Assembly (NCBI RefSeq): GCF_004363955.1
Contig: NZ_SNZR01000014.1
Coordinates: 186,001 to 250,000 of the forward strand
Length of the DNA: 64,000 bases
Direction of reading: 5' to 3'
From: Enterovirga rhinocerotis
GTDB lineage: Bacteria; Pseudomonadota; Alphaproteobacteria; Rhizobiales; Beijerinckiaceae
A program made the translations under genes and the position numbers. The first letter of the stretch is position 1. Each line of letters opens with the position of its first letter. Under the pieces are notes generated by a model that was not told the DNA's origin, made no database searches, and worked only from the letters and a program-made list of their open reading frames with translations. This document shows, one piece after another, positions 51,078-58,623 of the stretch.

Positions 51078-51425
51078 TCAGAAGCGGAGCGCGTCAGGCA
51101 CGAGCCTGCGATCCATCACGTTCAGCTTGAAGACGGCTTTGGCCAGGAGGCAGCCCAGCAAGTCGTCGCGGGGCATCTCCCACGTCGAGTACCGCTCGTT
51201 GTCCGACATCAGCCGGGCCATCCCGCCCGCGGGCGCCACGCGGTAGAGCACCGGCCCGAACGGCAGATCGAGGACGTAGCAGCCCTCTCCGTCCCATCGG
51301 TCGACGGCCCTCACCAGCGCGAAGTCCCCTCGGTAGAAGGTGGGCTCCATCGAGTCGCCTCGGATCGGGAAGAGCTGGAGCCCTTCGGCCGAGGCGACTT
51401 GTTCGGCGAGCGTGAGAGCGTTCAT
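51078..51425 (-). CDS. S24/LexA-peptidase-like domain protein, apparently without HTH
   Basis: 115 residues from MNALTLAEQVASAEGLQLFPIRGDSMEPTFYRGDFALVRAV. The RGDSMEPTFYRGD motif with the catalytic Ser is typical of the S24 (LexA/CI C-terminal) peptidase fold, as is LMSDNERY in place of LISDNPxY. However, the position of the catalytic Lys (usually VKRV or similar) here reads LYRVAP, and there is no DNA-binding domain in front. It may be a stand-alone, perhaps inactive, S24-fold protein of the phage. Its ATG overlaps the stop of the upstream gene by 4 bp. Confidence 0.7.
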   Translation of the reverse strand: MNALTLAEQVASAEGLQLFPIRGDSMEPTFYRGDFALVRAVDRWDGEGCYVLDLPFGPVLYRVAPAGGMARLMSDNERYSTWEMPRDDLLGCLLAKAVFKLNVMDRRLVPDALRF

Positions 51426-51670
51426 GGCGCGCCTCCCTCGATCGCTGCGAAGTACGCATCCCGGAGAGCCATGGCGCGGTTCTGCGCATCGTAGACGATC
51501 CACGCCGTCGCACCGCTGTCCTCCTTTGGTATGCGACAGACGAACTCGTCGTTGGGGCCACGCTCACCTTGTAGGCAGCGTTCGACCATGATGGCCGCGA
51601 CGTGCGCGGACCAATAGGCCTCCTCCACGAGTTGTTCGAGGCCGCGGAGAGCTTCGAGGGGCGTGCTCAT
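51422..51670 (-). CDS. Small phage hypothetical protein
   Basis: 82 residues from MSTPLEALRGLEQLVEEAYWSAHVAAIMVERCLQGE. Mostly helical by eye and acidic; no family is recognised. It overlaps neighbours on both sides with ATGA junctions, so it belongs to a compact operon of four small genes (52072 to 51078), probably the leftmost prophage genes. Confidence 0.6.
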   Translation of the reverse strand: MSTPLEALRGLEQLVEEAYWSAHVAAIMVERCLQGERGPNDEFVCRIPKEDSGATAWIVYDAQNRAMALRDAYFAAIEGGAP

Positions 51671-51891
51671 GCTGCCCTCCAATCCACGCCGACGGCGTCG
51701 AGCACCGTCGCGGCGCGCCGGCAAGCCTCTCCGGGGTGATGCTGGTGCCACTCGAAGGCGGGACCGTGCAGGCTGATGAAATCCCGGCGAGGCTCCAGCC
51801 CGAGCGCCTCGACGACGCGATGACGCTCGATCGAGAGCCAGTTGCCGTATTCCTCGAGGAGGCGGCGATCGGCGTCAGGCGACGCGGACAT
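51667..51891 (-). CDS. Small phage hypothetical protein
   Basis: 74 residues from MSASPDADRRLLEEYGNWLSIERHRVVEALGLEPRRDFISLHGP. The LHGPAFEWHQHHPGEACRRAATVLDAVGVDWRA tail is His-rich. No family recognised. The stop overlaps the next gene's ATG (ATGA) and its start lies inside the preceding gene, so it is part of the same unit. Confidence 0.55.
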   Translation of the reverse strand: MSASPDADRRLLEEYGNWLSIERHRVVEALGLEPRRDFISLHGPAFEWHQHHPGEACRRAATVLDAVGVDWRAA

Positions 51892-52072
51892 TGGCGCCTC
51901 CCCGGATATCAGCCTGGAGGAAGCCCTCGAAGCACGCATCGGGCTCGAGGTCCGGATCGTCGTCGAGAAGGTCGAGGACGCCGATGAGGAACTCGATGGC
52001 GTCACAGATGCGCTCTCGGGAGAACGCCAGCCCACGGGCTTCCTGAGCCGTGGATAGGGCAACGATGGTCAT
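51875..52072 (-). CDS. Small phage hypothetical protein
   Basis: 65 residues from MTIVALSTAQEARGLAFSRERICDAIEFLIGVLDLLDDDPDLEPD. Very acidic in the middle (DLLDDDPDLEPDACFEG). No family recognised; the first gene of the four-gene leftward operon. The 460-bp region upstream (52073-52535) probably carries its promoter. Confidence 0.5.
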   Translation of the reverse strand: MTIVALSTAQEARGLAFSRERICDAIEFLIGVLDLLDDDPDLEPDACFEGFLQADIRGGANVRVA

Positions 52073-52535
52073 GGGGGATGCTCTGGACAGACAGGGCCTT
52101 CCACAGCCCTGGTCCCCGGTCAGGGACACGTCGGGCAGCGGACCCGACAGCCGGGGGGTGGAAGCCTGCCAGAGCGACAGGCCGAACGCTTTTAGGGATC
52201 TCTCCCCTGGACAGCACGTCCGCCCCCGGCCATAAAGGTCGGGTTCGGTACCGCGCCGCCAAGCGCGTCCGTTCGGCTCCCTCGCGGGAGCACGCATTTC
52301 GACCGCTGCCTCTCCTGCCAGGGAGAAGGCGCATTCCTGCCAGGGAATCGCGGTCTAGCTCTAGTCCGGGCTTCCACACCCAATCCCAAGCTACGCGCGA
52401 ACCTCGTTAACGACAAGTTGACGGGCGCTTCGGCGCGCATGATCCTGCGCCATAAGCACAGATCGACGTCGTGCGCGTGGTTGACGTTCACGCGCGCCTG
52501 ATGCTGACTGCGGCGAGCATCCAGGGCGGAGACCG
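52073..52535. other. Noncoding region between divergent phage gene groups
   Basis: About 460 bp with no gene I can support. It separates leftward genes (ending at 52072) from rightward YodC-like genes (from 52536), which is the arrangement of a phage control region. It contains a hairpin GCTCCC-TCGC-GGGAGC (52276-52291), two similar 16-bp palindromes (52311-52326, 52333-52348) and two TTGACG boxes (around 52419 and 52483) that could be -35 elements. Confidence 0.55.
52311..52348. promoter_or_regulatory. Two similar 16-bp palindromes, candidate repressor operators
   Basis: TCTCCTGCCAGGGAGA (52311-52326) and ATTCCTGCCAGGGAAT (52333-52348) share the core TCCTGCCAGGGA and each has 5-bp inverted arms; the centres are 22 bp apart (two helical turns). 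Such paired operators suit a phage repressor. The region also shares short pieces (GAGAAGGCGCATT, GCATTTCGACC) with the REP-like repeat near 32.9 kb, so a repeat relic is an alternative explanation. Confidence 0.4.
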
Positions 52536-52742
52536 ATGGCCAAGAACAGTTTCAATAAGGGCGACGTCGTTGTGCTGAAGTCCGGCGGACCTCCGATGAC
52601 CGTTGATAAGCTGCCGGGAGAAACGTTCATCCGGAAAGTCGATAGTGAGTATTACTGCTCGTGGTTCAAGGGGGCCACGCTGAATGAAGGATCATTTCCA
52701 GAGCATGTTTTGATGACTTACGTTCCGCCGGAGAAAAAATGA
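52536..52742 (+). CDS. YodC family protein (DUF2158)
   Basis: 68 residues: MAKNSFNKGDVVVLKSGGPPMTVDKLPGE, then YYCSWFKGATLNEGSFPEHVLMTY. The GDVVxLKSGGPxMTV start and the CxWF motif are typical of YodC/DUF2158, small proteins often carried by prophages and plasmids; function unknown. Base composition is more AT-rich than the neighbours. Its stop overlaps the next gene's start (ATGA-type), so the two form a pair. Confidence 0.88.
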   Translation: MAKNSFNKGDVVVLKSGGPPMTVDKLPGETFIRKVDSEYYCSWFKGATLNEGSFPEHVLMTYVPPEKK

Positions 52743-52996
52743 CTCCGGCAGAGGCTGCAGAATGGATGCTTGAGCAGTTCGAAGCCAAGCGTTTCCTCTA
52801 TCAGGAAGAGGCTGCCACCCATCTCCTACATCTCCACGATGAGGAGTTGGCGTATTACGATGCTTCCGGCAACGTCTGCGTTGGCAAGGCCGTGCTCCGC
52901 GAGTTCAACAAGCTCACGCCCGACGCTGTTTACGAGAGGGCAGAAAAATTCTGGCGCGATAGGCTACCAAGCGATGAGCCGGGGCGGCAACAGTAG
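52739..52996 (+). CDS. Hypothetical protein paired with YodC (DUF6953-like)
   Basis: 85 residues: MTPAEAAEWMLEQFEAKRFLYQEEAATHLLHLHDEELAYYDASGNVCVGKAVLREFNKLTPDAVYERAEKFWR-type sequence ending DEPGRQQ. The layout matches small proteins commonly encoded beside YodC (my recollection of DUF6953; not checked). No known activity. ATG overlaps the yodC-like stop; relative AT-richness suggests that the pair was acquired as a cargo module inside the prophage. Confidence 0.75.
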   Translation: MTPAEAAEWMLEQFEAKRFLYQEEAATHLLHLHDEELAYYDASGNVCVGKAVLREFNKLTPDAVYERAEKFWRDRLPSDEPGRQQ

Positions 52997-53029
52997 CCTA
53001 CCACGCCCCGGTCTTCACCCTGATGCCGG

Positions 53030-53443
53030 TCACGCGAACAGATCGGCCTCGTAGCCAACGGCGATGACGGACTGGTAATAGCCGCGCTCGTCGCTGTCGT
53101 CGTCGAGGCGCGGGGACATGACGGCCCAGCACTGAATGTGCTCGGCGAGCCGCCGGCCGCGAAAGAGGGCCGCGAGTTCGTCTGCCCAGGTGAGGATGAG
53201 GTCGACGCCCGCGTTTCGCTCGACATGCAGGAGGAGGCGGAAGACGCCTTCCTCGCGCCAGATGTTCGCGCCGGGCGCCCCGGTGCTGATCTGCGACTCG
53301 GTCGCGACGGGATACTCGACCGAGAGGAACGGCCCTCCGGCAGGATCCGCGTCGCCCGTTTCGTTCGGGCCGATGATCGGGCAGCGGGTCCAGTTCGCCG
53401 CGAGATGGCCCGCCACGGCGTCGACAACGGCTTTCCTGGCCAT
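53030..53443 (-). CDS. Phage tail terminator-like protein (DUF4128-like)
   Basis: 137 residues from MARKAVVDAVAGHLAANWTRCPIIGPNETGD. The pattern of N-terminal helix, FLSVEYPVATESQISTGAPGANIWREEGVFRLLLHVERNAG, and LTWADELAALFRGRRL followed by a beta-rich end fits the DUF4128/tail-terminator group, which caps the tail tube. In most siphophages this gene precedes the tail tube gene; here it is the last gene of the late operon, after the tape measure, which is unusual. Confidence 0.7.
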   Translation of the reverse strand: MARKAVVDAVAGHLAANWTRCPIIGPNETGDADPAGGPFLSVEYPVATESQISTGAPGANIWREEGVFRLLLHVERNAGVDLILTWADELAALFRGRRLAEHIQCWAVMSPRLDDDSDERGYYQSVIAVGYEADLFA

Positions 53444-53445
53444 GG

Positions 53446-54534
53446 CTATTCTGCTCCTGCGTAGGATTCGACACGACGGCCGGCCTCGTCGCTGGCGAGG
53501 AGCCCGTGAAGGTTGAGGCCGCCCTCGCCGCGCTCCTGATCCATGCTGAGGTCCCAGCGGCCGAACATCTGGTTCCAGGCCTTCTCGAGCCGCCCGGCCG
53601 CCGCGCGGGCATCCTCAGGTGCGACGCGGCCCTCGAGCAGCTCGACCATCAGGTCGGCGCGGATGTCGTTTCTCGCGTAGGGCGGCACGCGCCTGACCGC
53701 GGCCTCGACGATGGCCCACATCTCGGCGTGCGAAACCTTCCGAGTTTCGGCCTGGCGCACGACGATCGCGCGGCCGCTCTGGCGAGCCTCATCGAATCGC
53801 GCGGCGAAGGTCGGATCGGTCCGCCGGAGCCGGATGAGCGTGTTCGGCGTAACGACGTCCCGCATCGAGTAATAGGCGCGGCCCTCGCGCATGCCGTCGA
53901 GCACCCGATCCAGGCGCGCCGGTCCGACCCTTCCACCGCCGCGGCCCTCGAGCGCGTCCCGGAAGGCGGCGTCAATGGCAGGGTCGCGGCGCCGGCGGTT
54001 GAGGATGACGGTGTCGGACGGCTGGCCCGGCTCGCGGTAGATGTCGGTCAGGCGCTCGCCCCGCTCCACACGCGCGAGGACGGCCGTCACCTGCGCGTCG
54101 GAATAGTGCGAGGCGCGCGTGCCCGGCCGGCTCCCCATGGCGCGCCGCCACCGGGCCGAGAAGGACGGGTTGCGCCGCATGTAGGGATACAGAGCGTTCT
54201 CGCTCGGAACGCCCAGCTCGCGCTTGATCCGGCTGTAGATCTCGCCGGCCTCGATCCTCGCGAGAAGCGCCTCGTAGGCCGCGGGCGGATGCGCCATGCG
54301 ACGCGCACGGTCTCCCCGGCGATCCCGATACCCCTCCGGCCCATAGTGCTGCGGCCAGAGCTGATGCAACGGCAGGCCGAGGAACCGGGCAATCACCAGA
54401 TGGTAGGTCGGAAGCCTCCTCTTCGAGTTCAAACTCGTGACGAGCGCGTTCCTGTTTAGCCCGTGCGCTCGTGCGAGGCGGTAGAGCGTCGTCCCTTTCG
54501 CGGCGACGGCCTCGCGTATCTCGTCCGCATTCAT
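53446..54534 (-). CDS. Multi-HTH phage regulatory-type protein
   Basis: 362 residues. Residues 1-70 resemble a Ner/Nlp-like HTH (IREAVAAKGTTLYRLARAHGLNRNALVTSL, then LGLPLHQLWPQHYGPEGYRDRR). Three diverged repeats of about 50 residues follow (85-135, 145-195, 205-255), each a helix with RIEAGE/RVERGE/GMREGR, a turn, and ending RRNPSFSARWRRA / RRDPAIDAAFRDA / RRTDPTFAARFDEA, like HTH units of terminase small subunits. The tail (268-345) has VSHAEMWAIVEAAVRRVPPYARNDIRADLMVELLEGRVAPEDARAA and DLSMDQERGEGGLNLHGLL, faintly sigma-region-2-like. It is embedded in the tail region. The function may be DNA binding or late-gene control. Confidence 0.6.
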   Translation of the reverse strand: MNADEIREAVAAKGTTLYRLARAHGLNRNALVTSLNSKRRLPTYHLVIARFLGLPLHQLWPQHYGPEGYRDRRGDRARRMAHPPAAYEALLARIEAGEIYSRIKRELGVPSENALYPYMRRNPSFSARWRRAMGSRPGTRASHYSDAQVTAVLARVERGERLTDIYREPGQPSDTVILNRRRRDPAIDAAFRDALEGRGGGRVGPARLDRVLDGMREGRAYYSMRDVVTPNTLIRLRRTDPTFAARFDEARQSGRAIVVRQAETRKVSHAEMWAIVEAAVRRVPPYARNDIRADLMVELLEGRVAPEDARAAAGRLEKAWNQMFGRWDLSMDQERGEGGLNLHGLLASDEAGRRVESYAGAE

Positions 54535-55085
54535 GCCGCCGCGTGCGCCGGAACCCTCGACGTCCTCTGAAAGCGGGCCAGCGCGCCTGCGTGCCTAGCG
54601 CGTGCGCTGATGGGGGTCGTGTACTCGTCGCCCGGGATCCTTGCCGGCGAGATGCGGGGCAGCGTCTGGAGCCTCCAATTCTTCAATGGCGCCTCGCGAA
54701 ACAGCTCACTCACGAGCGCAGCGGCAAAGTGCTCTCGTCCCGCTCGATCGCCACAGGGAACGCCCTGCCTCGCATCGTCGTCGATGAAGCGAGGGCCAAG
54801 GTCCGGACGGATCCGCGGCCTCGGATAGAGCTCATAATGGTCGTGCGCGTCGACGATGTAGGTCTCGCCTGTGTCCTCGACCTCGACCACAGCCGCGTAG
54901 CCTGCCCGGATCGCGGCTCGCAGCTCGGGGGCACAGATGCCGTAGATGGCCAGTTCGGCGGCATCCAGGTCGCGGAAGTGCGTCGCGCGAAGCACATCCC
55001 CCGTCCATTCGACGAGCCGGCCATACTCGTCGAAGCGAGCCATCCTGCCGGAGGCTTTGAGACGGATGACGACGGCGAAGTCCAT
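54531..55085 (-). CDS. Phage hypothetical protein
   Basis: 184 residues from MDFAVVIRLKASGRMARFDEYGRLVEWTGDVLRA. No family is recognised. The N-terminal 90 residues are mixed alpha/beta with YAAVVEVEDTGETYIVDAHDHYELYPRPRIRP; the C-terminal part is basic with no membrane segment. It overlaps the next two genes with ATGA/TGATG junctions. It lies between the tape-measure and tail-terminator-like genes, so a virion-assembly role is possible but unsupported. Confidence 0.6.
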   Translation of the reverse strand: MDFAVVIRLKASGRMARFDEYGRLVEWTGDVLRATHFRDLDAAELAIYGICAPELRAAIRAGYAAVVEVEDTGETYIVDAHDHYELYPRPRIRPDLGPRFIDDDARQGVPCGDRAGREHFAAALVSELFREAPLKNWRLQTLPRISPARIPGDEYTTPISARARHAGALARFQRTSRVPAHAAA

Positions 55086-55759
55086 CACGATGCGCCCCCC
55101 AGCTTCTTGCCGATCCGATCCGGCCAGCGGCGAACGATGCGGGTGCTGATGCCACTCCGGGTGACTGTCGTGAGCTGAGCGAAAGCCCCGACGCCTCCCG
55201 AGGGAAGGCCGTCGTAGAAGTTGGGCCGCGCCCTCACGTCCCGCTGCAACTCCATGAGCCGAAGCTGCACGTCATCGGATCGGAGCGCCTTCTTCTCACT
55301 CATGCCGGGAAAGGCTTCGGTGAGGCGTCGCGTGGTGACGTCGTCGGCGGGCACGATGCTGATGGCGCCACGCCGCTTGATGTCATCGAGGCGGCGGCTG
55401 TCCTCGATCCAGTAGACTTCGGGTGTCTTCCTGCTCTCGGAGAAGCCGGCGAGCAGCAACTCGAATGCCGAGCCTGCGCCCCTCACCTCCCACTTGTCGG
55501 CGTGATCTTGGATCAAGCCGCGCAAGGTGGCGCTGAGACCATCCACCAGATCGTCGAAGGTCTCGTGAAGGGAGCCGAGCCATAGCTCGACCATCGGGGG
55601 CGCGAGCGCCGGCCCGCGGATCACCACCACGGCGTTGAGATGCGGAAGGAACCCGACCTTCTGCTGCCGGTGGATCAGGTGGCCGTCGGTATCGACAGCG
55701 GCCCCATCGGTCCACACTCGGATCTGATCGGACAGAACGAAGATGTTGCAGGCGGTCAT
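55085..55759 (-). CDS. Phage hypothetical protein, possible Ntn-hydrolase-like fold
   Basis: 224 residues from MTACNIFVLSDQIRVWTDGAAVDTDGHLIHRQQKVGFLPHLNAVVVIRGPALAPPMVELWLGSLHETFDDLVDG-type sequence. An N-terminal pattern of short strands with TDGA..D.DG, then V-x-x-LPHLNA and a helix F-DDLV, then AFELLLAGFSES and EVYWIED, recalls the proteasome/HslV-type Ntn fold. I do not see a clear nucleophile at position 1 or 2 after Met (Thr2 is present, followed by Ala), so activity is speculative. It overlaps the tape-measure stop (ATGA). Confidence 0.55.
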   Translation of the reverse strand: MTACNIFVLSDQIRVWTDGAAVDTDGHLIHRQQKVGFLPHLNAVVVIRGPALAPPMVELWLGSLHETFDDLVDGLSATLRGLIQDHADKWEVRGAGSAFELLLAGFSESRKTPEVYWIEDSRRLDDIKRRGAISIVPADDVTTRRLTEAFPGMSEKKALRSDDVQLRLMELQRDVRARPNFYDGLPSGGVGAFAQLTTVTRSGISTRIVRRWPDRIGKKLGGAS

Positions 55760-57933
55760 GCGGCCACCCGATCGTCAGCGGTTGTGCCGTCGTTCGCCGG
55801 AGCGAAGAGCCGATCGGTGAACGTGCCAGCAGCAGCCGTCAGGTTCGCCAGAGGGTCCTTGCCTTGCCGCAGGTCGCTGAACATCCCGGTGATGAGGCCG
55901 CGCGAGCCGGACCGCATCTCGTCCATGCCGGCGATCGCGTTCTGCTGCGAACGCTGCAGCTCGTCCGTCGCGGCCTTGGCGCGCCCCATCTGAGCCGCGA
56001 GGGCTTCCCAGCCGGCGCCGTATCGGTCGGTCACGGACTGGCCGTAGCGGGCTGCCTCATTCAGCATATCGAGCCGGGCCTGAAGCGTTTCCGCCGCCTC
56101 AGTCGGCTGCCCAAACGCTTGGCGCTGCGTTTCGAGGGAACGCTGCATCTCCTCGAGGCGCATGTTGAAGTCGCGCTGCGGCACGAAGCTGTTCTGCGTA
56201 CCGATGCCCCGCATCGTCTGGTCGAAGACGTCCTGCGCGTTCTTCAGCAAGAGCCGATCGCCGTTTGCCGCTTCGACTGCGCGCTGGCGCGCCTCCTCTG
56301 CTTGGGCTCGGGCCCGCGGGACCGGAAGCATGCCAGCCTGATCGGCCGCGGTCTTCGCATCGCGCAGCATGTCCCGCGCGGCCTGACCGCCGGCCAAGAG
56401 AAGCTCGTTGATCCGCTTCAGCGTCGCCTCGGTCTGGGTCGTCCCCTGACCGAGCCGCAGCGCCTCTTCCAAGGAAGATTTCCACGTCTGAAGTCGGAGC
56501 ATCTCCGATGCGTTCGGCGTCATCGCGTCGATGATGCTCTTGTTCTGCAGGGACGCTTGATTGGCGGTCGCCGTCCTGGCGTCCGCCATCGCCTGGGCGC
56601 CGCGGCGCCGGATGCGCTCCTGGAGGTCGGTGATCCGGTCTTCGAGTTCGGAGAGTTCCTTGCCCGCGCCCCGGAAGTTCAGATATCCGGACCACAGCGA
56701 GTTGCCGCTCAACTGGCTCGACAGGTTTTTGCGCGTCTCCAGCGCGGTCGCGAGTTGCTGCTCATCCGTCGGGCCGAGCGCGTTCATGACCTTACGGCCA
56801 GTGAGCTCGTAGAGGTATGCGAGCTTGCGGATCGCCGAGTCGATTGCGGCGCTCCAGGCATTCGTGTGCCCCGCCGCTTCCTGCAGGGTGACCGACATCG
56901 CGTTGATGAGGGTCCGGGTCGCGCCGGCTCGATCACCGAAAGCGACCTGTCGCTCAATCGTCGTGAGCGTGGTTCCGTTCAGGAATCCGAGGCGTTCGTT
57001 CAGCTCCATCGCGCCCTTCACGGGGTCGCGCATGGCTTGCGTCATCCTGGCCGATGCTTCGGGTAGGTCCATGCCCGCGGCCTTCGCGTAGCGCGATGTC
57101 GCGATCGATAGATCGGCGAAGCTCTCCTGCCCGATCTTCCCGCTCGCTGCGAACGTCGCCATCATCTCTCGCGTCGCGCCGACGGACAGCTTTGCGGCCT
57201 CGGCCGTCTCATCGGCCAAGCGGTTGATCCCCTGGACCGTGGCGCCGGACATCTTGCCGACGCCCATAAGCGAACGTTCCAGATCCCGCTGAGACGAGGC
57301 GAAGTCCCATGCCGCCTTGCCCGCCACGCCGAAGGTGGCGGCGAGGCCACCCAAGGCCGCCGCGTACGGCCCGACCGCCTTCAAAGCTGCGACCGGACCG
57401 GCCTGTGCGCTGGCGAAGATGTCGAAGAACTGCGCGCCTTGGCTCGTCGCGATCTGCATGGGCGACATGCCCATCGCGCCCATCGTGACCACGTCCTGCA
57501 TCTGCCGGCCGAGGTTGATCCACTCGTAGCGCTGCAGGCCGATTTTCTTCGTCAGGTTGTCGTTGGCCTCCCCGAGCGATCCGAACCGGGCTCGTGCCTG
57601 GTCGACACGCTGGCGCGAGATGTCGAGGACGGCATTCACCTCCTCGATGGACCGCCCGTTGGCGACGAAGCGCTGGGCCATTCGCTCGTCGCGGGCGTAG
57701 TTCTGCTCTGCCCGATGAACGACATCCAGGCGAGAGCGCCACTTGTCGAAGTCGGGCGTGGTCGTTCGAAAGCTCTGCCCGACGCGCTCCTGCGCGGCCC
57801 CCATCTTCTCGGCAGAGGCGGAAACCTGATCCTGTGCCTTGCCGACAGCCTGGAGCTTCGCGGTCGCCTCTTCGGCGCCCGTGATCGTCGTCTCGATGAG
57901 CACGCTCTGACGAAGTTGGTTCATGCTGACCAT
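55756..57933 (-). CDS. Phage tail length tape measure protein
   Basis: 725 residues from MVSMNQLRQSVLIETTITGAEEATAKLQAVGKAQDQVS. The region QRYEWINLGRQMQDVVTMGAMGMSPMQIATSQGAQFFDIFA and AAALGGLAATFGVAGKAAWDFASSQRDLERSLMGVGKMSG is typical of the prophage tape-measure family (PF06791-like); the rest is long helical, Ala-rich and predicted coiled coil. Tape measure length sets tail length, so a short-to-medium siphophage tail would be expected. A GAGGT site lies 8 bp before the ATG. It follows the gp10-like gene directly; no tail tube or chaperone gene intervenes. Confidence 0.88.
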   Translation of the reverse strand: MVSMNQLRQSVLIETTITGAEEATAKLQAVGKAQDQVSASAEKMGAAQERVGQSFRTTTPDFDKWRSRLDVVHRAEQNYARDERMAQRFVANGRSIEEVNAVLDISRQRVDQARARFGSLGEANDNLTKKIGLQRYEWINLGRQMQDVVTMGAMGMSPMQIATSQGAQFFDIFASAQAGPVAALKAVGPYAAALGGLAATFGVAGKAAWDFASSQRDLERSLMGVGKMSGATVQGINRLADETAEAAKLSVGATREMMATFAASGKIGQESFADLSIATSRYAKAAGMDLPEASARMTQAMRDPVKGAMELNERLGFLNGTTLTTIERQVAFGDRAGATRTLINAMSVTLQEAAGHTNAWSAAIDSAIRKLAYLYELTGRKVMNALGPTDEQQLATALETRKNLSSQLSGNSLWSGYLNFRGAGKELSELEDRITDLQERIRRRGAQAMADARTATANQASLQNKSIIDAMTPNASEMLRLQTWKSSLEEALRLGQGTTQTEATLKRINELLLAGGQAARDMLRDAKTAADQAGMLPVPRARAQAEEARQRAVEAANGDRLLLKNAQDVFDQTMRGIGTQNSFVPQRDFNMRLEEMQRSLETQRQAFGQPTEAAETLQARLDMLNEAARYGQSVTDRYGAGWEALAAQMGRAKAATDELQRSQQNAIAGMDEMRSGSRGLITGMFSDLRQGKDPLANLTAAAGTFTDRLFAPANDGTTADDRVAA

Positions 57934-57938
57934 GGTCG

Positions 57939-58622
57939 TTACCTCGGGAGGATCGTGACGGCGGGTTGGCGGGTCAGCCATTCGCGGTGCAGGCGCTCCT
58001 GACCGCCTCGGATGGTGCGGGCCATTGCCCGAGCCGAGCCGGTCGCGGCCCATCGCCCGACCCCGCCGGACGGCAGGGACCGGTAGCTGAAGCCGACGGC
58101 CGCGACGTTGTGAAAGCGCTTCTGAGCGAGCACCGCGACGGCGTGAAAGACGCCATCGGGCGCCTTGCTGGACTGAGGCTTGCGCTTCAGATCGCCCTCG
58201 ATCTTCCGGGCGTAGGGCGCATCCGAGATAAACTCGTATTCCTCAGCGAGCGGGATCTCGCCATCGGGGTCGACCTGTCTGCCGTCGGCGAAGAGCAGGA
58301 TCGAGGCACGGAACCTGCCGGTCAGGACGGGAGCATGCTGGCGGAGCATGTCCCGGACCCATAGGACGGTCTCGTTCGCGAGCTTGAACTCGACGGATAT
58401 CGTCCCCTTCGGAACGCTGACAGATTCGAGCGGCGCGCCGAGCCGCCGATCGACGTATATTTCCTTGGCCGGCGCCCTCCCGAGGATGGCGGCATTCTGG
58501 CTCTCGGCATCGGCGATGATGGTCCGCGCCGCCGCGGCGACCATGCGGCCCTGTGCCTGAGGGCTGAGGCAGCGGTCGACGACGACGCGGGTGATCTCGT
58601 CGAAGGGGCGAAGGCGGGCCAT
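57939..58622 (-). CDS. Phage neck/tail-completion protein (HK97 gp10-like)
   Basis: 227 residues from MARLRPFDEITRVVVDRCLSPQAQGRMVAAAARTII. The section LANETVLWVRDMLRQHAPVLTGRFRASILLFADG is the 'APVLTGxLRxS' type hallmark of gp10/minor tail proteins that complete the head-tail connector. A C-terminal basic stretch (ARAMARTIRGGQERLHREWLTRQPAV) follows. At 227 residues it is longer than most gp10 proteins (100-150), so an additional domain may be fused. Confidence 0.65.
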   Translation of the reverse strand: MARLRPFDEITRVVVDRCLSPQAQGRMVAAAARTIIADAESQNAAILGRAPAKEIYVDRRLGAPLESVSVPKGTISVEFKLANETVLWVRDMLRQHAPVLTGRFRASILLFADGRQVDPDGEIPLAEEYEFISDAPYARKIEGDLKRKPQSSKAPDGVFHAVAVLAQKRFHNVAAVGFSYRSLPSGGVGRWAATGSARAMARTIRGGQERLHREWLTRQPAVTILPR

Positions 58623-58623
58623 G

